Shown in pieces: positions 60,650-64,000 of a stretch of 64,000 nt of DNA. Each line of letters begins with the position of its first letter. Positions within the stretch are counted from its first letter, which is position 1. A program made the position numbers and the translations under genes. Under the pieces are notes generated by a model. The model saw nothing but the letters and a program-made list of their open reading frames with translations. It was not told where the DNA came from and did not search any database. The stretch comes from Comamonas sp. (GTDB lineage: Bacteria > Pseudomonadota > Gammaproteobacteria > Burkholderiales > Burkholderiaceae_C), in contig JAITLR010000003.1 in the NCBI GenBank assembly GCA_031277805.1, positions 36,437 to 100,436 of the forward strand, given 5' to 3'.

Positions 60650-62040
60650 ACAACCTGCAGACTTCCTCGATAGGCCATATTTTGCTGGTCGATGACGAGC
60701 CCGCCTATCAGCGCCTGGGCAGCTCCTTCCTGCGTAATCTGGGCCACCGGGTCTCGGTGGCCGGCGATGTGGAAGAGGCCTTGCAGGCCTTTGCGCAAGA
60801 CCGGCCACAACTGGTGCTGCTGGATCTGGCCATGCCGCCCAGCATGGACCCAGAGGCAGGACTTTCGCTGATTCCGCATTTTTCCTCGGCGGTGGTGGTG
60901 GTGCTCAGCGGCCATGGAGACCGAGACCTGGCGCTGCGTGCCGTGGAGCAGGGCGTGTGGGACTTTCTCACCAAGCCGATTGATCCGGACATGCTGCGCT
61001 TTGTGGTCACCCGTGCCATGCACAAGGCGCGGCTGGATGAAGAATTGCGCGAGCTGCGCGCCGCCAGTCAGGCACAGGGTAATGCCGAAATGGGCCTGGT
61101 CGGACAGACTGCCTGCATGCTGCAACTGCGCGCCATGGTGCAGCGTGTTGCTGCCACCTCCGTCAATGTGATCGTGCTGGGCCCCACGGGTACGGGCAAG
61201 GAACTGGTGGCGCGAGCCTTGCACCAGGGCAGCCGCCGCAGCGGCGGTCCGTTTGCCGTGATTCATTGCGGGGCGCTGTCGGCGGAGTTGCTGGAAAGTG
61301 AGCTGTTTGGGCACCTCAAAGGCAGTTTTACCGGCGCGTATCGCGACCAGCCAGGCCTGGTGGAAACCGCGCATGGCGGCACCTTGTTTCTCGACGAGGT
61401 GGGTGAGATGCCCGCGCCCATGCAGGTCAAGTTGCTACGCTTTTTGCAAGAAGGCAGCTTCATGCCTGTGGGTGGGAGAGAGCTAAAAAAGGCCGACGTG
61501 CGGCTGGTGGCTGCGACTCACCGCGATCTGGAAGCCATGGTGCGCGAGGGCAGCTTTCGCGAAGACCTTTACTACCGACTGAAAGGCATGGTGCTGCGTA
61601 CGCCGTCCTTGGCCGAGCGACAAGACGATGTGCCACTGCTGGCTGCGCGCTTTTTACGCGGCGTGGCCAGCCATGCGCGTCTGACGCCTGAAGCGCTGAG
61701 CTGGTTGGCCGCACATGAATGGCCCGGCAATGTGCGCCAACTGCGTGCCACGGTCGAGTCCGCGGGCGCGCTGATCATGCCGGACAGCGAGCTGGTCGAT
61801 GTGGATCTGCTGAAGTTCGCCTCCGGGGAAAGCATGAGCTTGCCTGAGACCTGCACAGCGAGTGCGCCCGTATCGGTGGAAGCGGGTGTATTGGATGAGG
61901 CCATCGCCGAACTGGAAACCCGCATGATCCGTGACGCGATGGAGCAGGCGGGCAACAATCAATCCGAGGCCGCGCGGCGTCTGGGTATTTCACGTGCAGG
62001 CCTGATCAAAAAGCTTGCGCGGCTGGGGCTCAAGACATGA
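60646..62040 (+). CDS. Sigma-54-dependent response regulator (NtrC family)
   Basis: A 464-residue regulator. The receiver domain (1-125) has phosphoacceptor Asp60 (LLDLAMP) and the VWDFLTKPID ending. The AAA+ domain has Walker A GPTGTGKE at 179-186, the sigma-54 contact loop GSFTGA at 226-231 (usually GAFTGA) and Walker B GGTLFLDEVGEM. The C-terminal Fis-type helix-turn-helix is NNQSEAARRLGISRAGLIKK. It is co-expressed with the overlapping kinase gene and should activate sigma-54 promoters. One candidate lies 143 bp downstream, before the chemoreceptor. Confidence 0.92.
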   Translation: MNNLQTSSIGHILLVDDEPAYQRLGSSFLRNLGHRVSVAGDVEEALQAFAQDRPQLVLLDLAMPPSMDPEAGLSLIPHFSSAVVVVLSGHGDRDLALRAVEQGVWDFLTKPIDPDMLRFVVTRAMHKARLDEELRELRAASQAQGNAEMGLVGQTACMLQLRAMVQRVAATSVNVIVLGPTGTGKELVARALHQGSRRSGGPFAVIHCGALSAELLESELFGHLKGSFTGAYRDQPGLVETAHGGTLFLDEVGEMPAPMQVKLLRFLQEGSFMPVGGRELKKADVRLVAATHRDLEAMVREGSFREDLYYRLKGMVLRTPSLAERQDDVPLLAARFLRGVASHARLTPEALSWLAAHEWPGNVRQLRATVESAGALIMPDSELVDVDLLKFASGESMSLPETCTASAPVSVEAGVLDEAIAELETRMIRDAMEQAGNNQSEAARRLGISRAGLIKKLARLGLKT

Positions 62041-62370
62041 GTTGGCTGCCTTGCAGTGCATGTTTTTTCAGTTACTGCATGGATGTGGCTGAAGGAGCAG
62101 TGCTGGTGAAGATCCAGCCCGTTTGTCTGTACATGGAGCCGCTACCCGCCGTCTGAGGTCGCAAGGCTGCTGGCCCACGAGCTGGCACAACCTTTGAAAT
62201 ACACAGGTTTTGCCTGAGTGCGCGGGCATTGCCGGTCGCCAGGGCTGGATGGTCGAATACCTGTTTTTCCAACGATACCTGCCGGGTAGGGATGCGCACA
62301 ATCGGACGGCCGCGTCGTCCGCATTGGCCTTGGCTGCGGCGAAGGTAGTTGTTCACAACGGGAGTTTTCG
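62041..62370 (+). promoter_or_regulatory. 330-bp intergenic region with candidate sigma-54 promoter
   Basis: No gene is recognised here. At 62183-62197 the sequence TGGCACAACCTTTGA matches the sigma-54 -24/-12 form TGGCAC-N5-TTGC, except that the last C is A. It is correctly oriented toward the chemoreceptor gene and directly follows a sigma-54 activator gene, so it may be that activator's target. CGGGAG before ATG 62371 is the ribosome site of the chemoreceptor. Confidence 0.4.
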
Positions 62371-64000
62371 ATGTTTCGATTTCTGAGTATCCGCAAGGGA
62401 TTGATCCTGGTGCTGGTCCTGATGCTGCTGGCTCTGGCGGTGGCCATAGGTGAAGGCCTGCACAGCACGGTCAAGGGCGCCGCAGGAACCCAGGCTCAGT
62501 ACGATTTTTTTCAGGGCCGGCTGATGGCCATCAAGCAGATGCAGATCCATATCGTGGAGAACCGACTGGAGTTTTCCACGGGCTACCGCGAGCTGCTGCG
62601 TGGTGACAAGGCGGCGCTGGAGGAGGCTGTGGGAGATGCGGAAAAGGCATTGGCCAATGCCGACAAGCAGGCTCAGGCCTTCCTGGCCGAAACCGAAGGC
62701 AAGGCCTTGCCGGACGAGCAGGAGCGTGCCAAGGCGCTGGTCAAGGCTTTCCAAGTCTACAAGGACATGGCGCAGCGCAGTGCCCAGGCTTTGCGCAGCG
62801 GCAATGAGGAGGGCTATTACGGCACGGCCATGCGCGCCGAGCGGCGCAATGCCCTGCAAGGTCTGACGGCGGCCACCCGCACCTATCTGGAGGCTGCGGA
62901 TCAGCGCTCGCACAGCCTGATTGCCGAGGCCCAGGCTTCGCAATCCCAGGCCATGGCCGGAAGCACGGCTTTGATGGTGCTGGGCCTGGCGCTGGCCGTG
63001 GGCTGCTGGCTATTCATTCGCAATCAGGTGCTGCGCCCCATCGACGAGGCCAACACCGTGCTGGAGACCGTGGCGCAGGGCGACCTGACAGGGCGTATCC
63101 CCGAGGCTCATCATGAGATCGGTCGCCTGATGGCCTCGCTGCAGCGCATGCAGGCCAGCCTGAGCGGCATGGTGACCGAAGTGCGCCAGGGCGTGAACGA
63201 GATCGGCGTGGCAGCGCAGGAGATTGCCTTGGGCAATGCCAACCTGAGCAGCCGCACCGAGCAGCAGGCATCGGCCCTGCAGGAGACTGCGGCCAGCATG
63301 GAAGAGTTGTCTTCCACCGTGCGTCAGAATGCCGACAATGCCCGCCAGGCCAACCAGCTGGCGGCCAGCAGCCTGGAGGTGGCCGTGCGTGGTGGCCAGG
63401 CCGGCACGGAGGCGGTGACCACCATCGGCGCGCTGGCCGACAGCTCCCGGCGCATGGCGGAAATCGTCACCGTCATCGACAGCATTGCCTTCCAGACCAA
63501 TATCCTGGCGCTGAACGCTGCGGTAGAAGCCGCCCGCGCCGGGGAACACGGCAAAGGCTTTGCGGTAGTCGCCGGTGAAGTCAGAAATCTGGCGCATAAA
63601 AGCTCGGAATCGGCCAAGAACATTAAGTCGTTAATTGATATCACCAACCAAAACGTTCTGCAGGGCGCAAGTCTGGTCTCCGAAGCGGAAAAAAATATGA
63701 AGGATATTGTTTCCGGTTCAGAAAATATCGACGCGCTGATGGGGCATATTTTTATCTCCACCAACGAACAGGAAAAAGGTATTCAGCAAATTACCACGGC
63801 GCTCTCCGAACTGGAGAAAGTCACCCAGGGGAACGTGGCGGTGGTGGAAGAGCTGGCTGGATCTTCAGAAGTGCTGAATAAACAAGTGTTCGAGCTGGAA
63901 AAACGAACCAGCAGCCTGCATCTGGGGGAAAGCGATGAGGCAAGCGTAATATTATCGCCCCAGCTGGCACCGCGTCGGGCGTTAAAAAGAGAAGAGGAAC
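62371..64000 (+). CDS. Methyl-accepting chemotaxis protein, mosaic 3' part, cut by window edge
   Basis: 543 codons are visible. There is one helix at about 10-30, a periplasmic four-helix-type ligand domain (about 31-190), a second helix (about 192-213) and HAMP (about 214-270). The signalling coiled coil includes [20 protein letters not shown] and the hairpin tip [19 protein letters not shown] near 373-391. Up to about 63520 codon use matches the host. From there the frame continues unbroken but codons turn to AAA, AAT, ATT, TTA and GAA, and the sequence ([40 protein letters not shown]) is of enterobacterial chemoreceptor style. The switch lies at the most conserved part of the gene. It may be recombination or an assembly join. 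Confidence 0.85.
   Translation, partial: MFRFLSIRKGLILVLVLMLLALAVAIGEGLHSTVKGAAGTQAQYDFFQGRLMAIKQMQIHIVENRLEFSTGYRELLRGDKAALEEAVGDAEKALANADKQAQAFLAETEGKALPDEQERAKALVKAFQVYKDMAQRSAQALRSGNEEGYYGTAMRAERRNALQGLTAATRTYLEAADQRSHSLIAEAQASQSQAMAGSTALMVLGLALAVGCWLFIRNQVLRPIDEANTVLETVAQGDLTGRIPEAHHEIGRLMASLQRMQASLSGMVTEVRQGVNEIGVAAQEIALGNANLSSRTEQQASALQETAASMEELSSTVRQNADNARQANQLAASSLEVAVRGGQAGTEAVTTIGALADSSRRMAEIVTVIDSIAFQTNILALNAAVEAARAGEHGKGFAVVAGEVRNLAHKSSESAKNIKSLIDITNQNVLQGASLVSEAEKNMKDIVSGSENIDALMGHIFISTNEQEKGIQQITTALSELEKVTQGNVAVVEELAGSSEVLNKQVFELEKRTSSLHLGESDEASVILSPQLAPRRALKREEE

Overview
The window reads as chromosome of a high-GC betaproteobacterium of the family Comamonadaceae, most likely Comamonas or a close relative. 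This is inferred from the gene families and their order: sdhCDAB-sdhE-gltA beside a GntR regulator and mdh, two adjacent Bug-type solute-binding proteins, a FecA-like receptor with a PepSY protein, and Comamonadaceae-style palindromic intergenic repeats. No rRNA, tRNA, CRISPR array or intact insertion sequence was seen.

Layout. 1-1514: a cut LysR gene and a divergent GlxA/AraC regulator. 1541-7840: an accessory patch with an XRE regulator between two identical 19-bp direct repeats, a 103-bp palindromic element, a 1609-residue DUF4011-helicase-nuclease protein (a candidate anti-phage effector) and an AT-rich gene for a small outer-membrane-type protein. 7893-10318: rhlE and a quinone oxidoreductase. 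10553-22831: a TCA block, with gltA, sdhE and sdhBADC on the minus strand, a GntR regulator, then mdh, tam, a CitE-like lyase, a Lys/Ala-rich exported protein and acnB on the plus strand. 22928-25907: an MmyB-like regulator, a small membrane protein, the second 103-bp element, a 94-bp palindrome, yhhQ and a bacterioferritin. 26388-30442: an amino-acid-type ABC transporter without an ATPase gene, a small conserved protein, a HEAT-repeat alkylation-repair protein and a MarR regulator. 30634-40072: LysR, acyl-CoA dehydrogenase, two Bug proteins, hotdog thioesterase, CaiB/BaiF CoA-transferase, acnA.

40154-49311 is the most unusual functional cluster. It holds a lipoprotein, an ECF sigma factor, a one-helix membrane protein and an exported caspase-like (C14) protein, facing a secreted TPR-CHAT protease and a TonB-dependent receptor. 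Two different caspase-fold enzymes, both with export signals, sit next to a sigma factor. 49931-53817: a VOC protein, a PepSY membrane protein and a Fur-box-preceded FecA-like receptor. 54064-62040: a ParB-like protein, trhP, a membrane/epimerase fusion, a DUF4166 protein and a histidine kinase/sigma-54 response regulator pair. The window ends inside a chemoreceptor gene (62371 onward). Its last ~450 bases switch abruptly, in frame, to AT-rich enterobacterial-style codon use, which means either a mosaic gene or an assembly join.

Most prominent signals to follow up: the paired 103-bp elements that both supply the last base of a stop codon; the caspase/CHAT/ECF cluster; and the chemoreceptor junction at the right edge. 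Everything here was read by eye. Family names rest on motif recognition and were not checked against any database.
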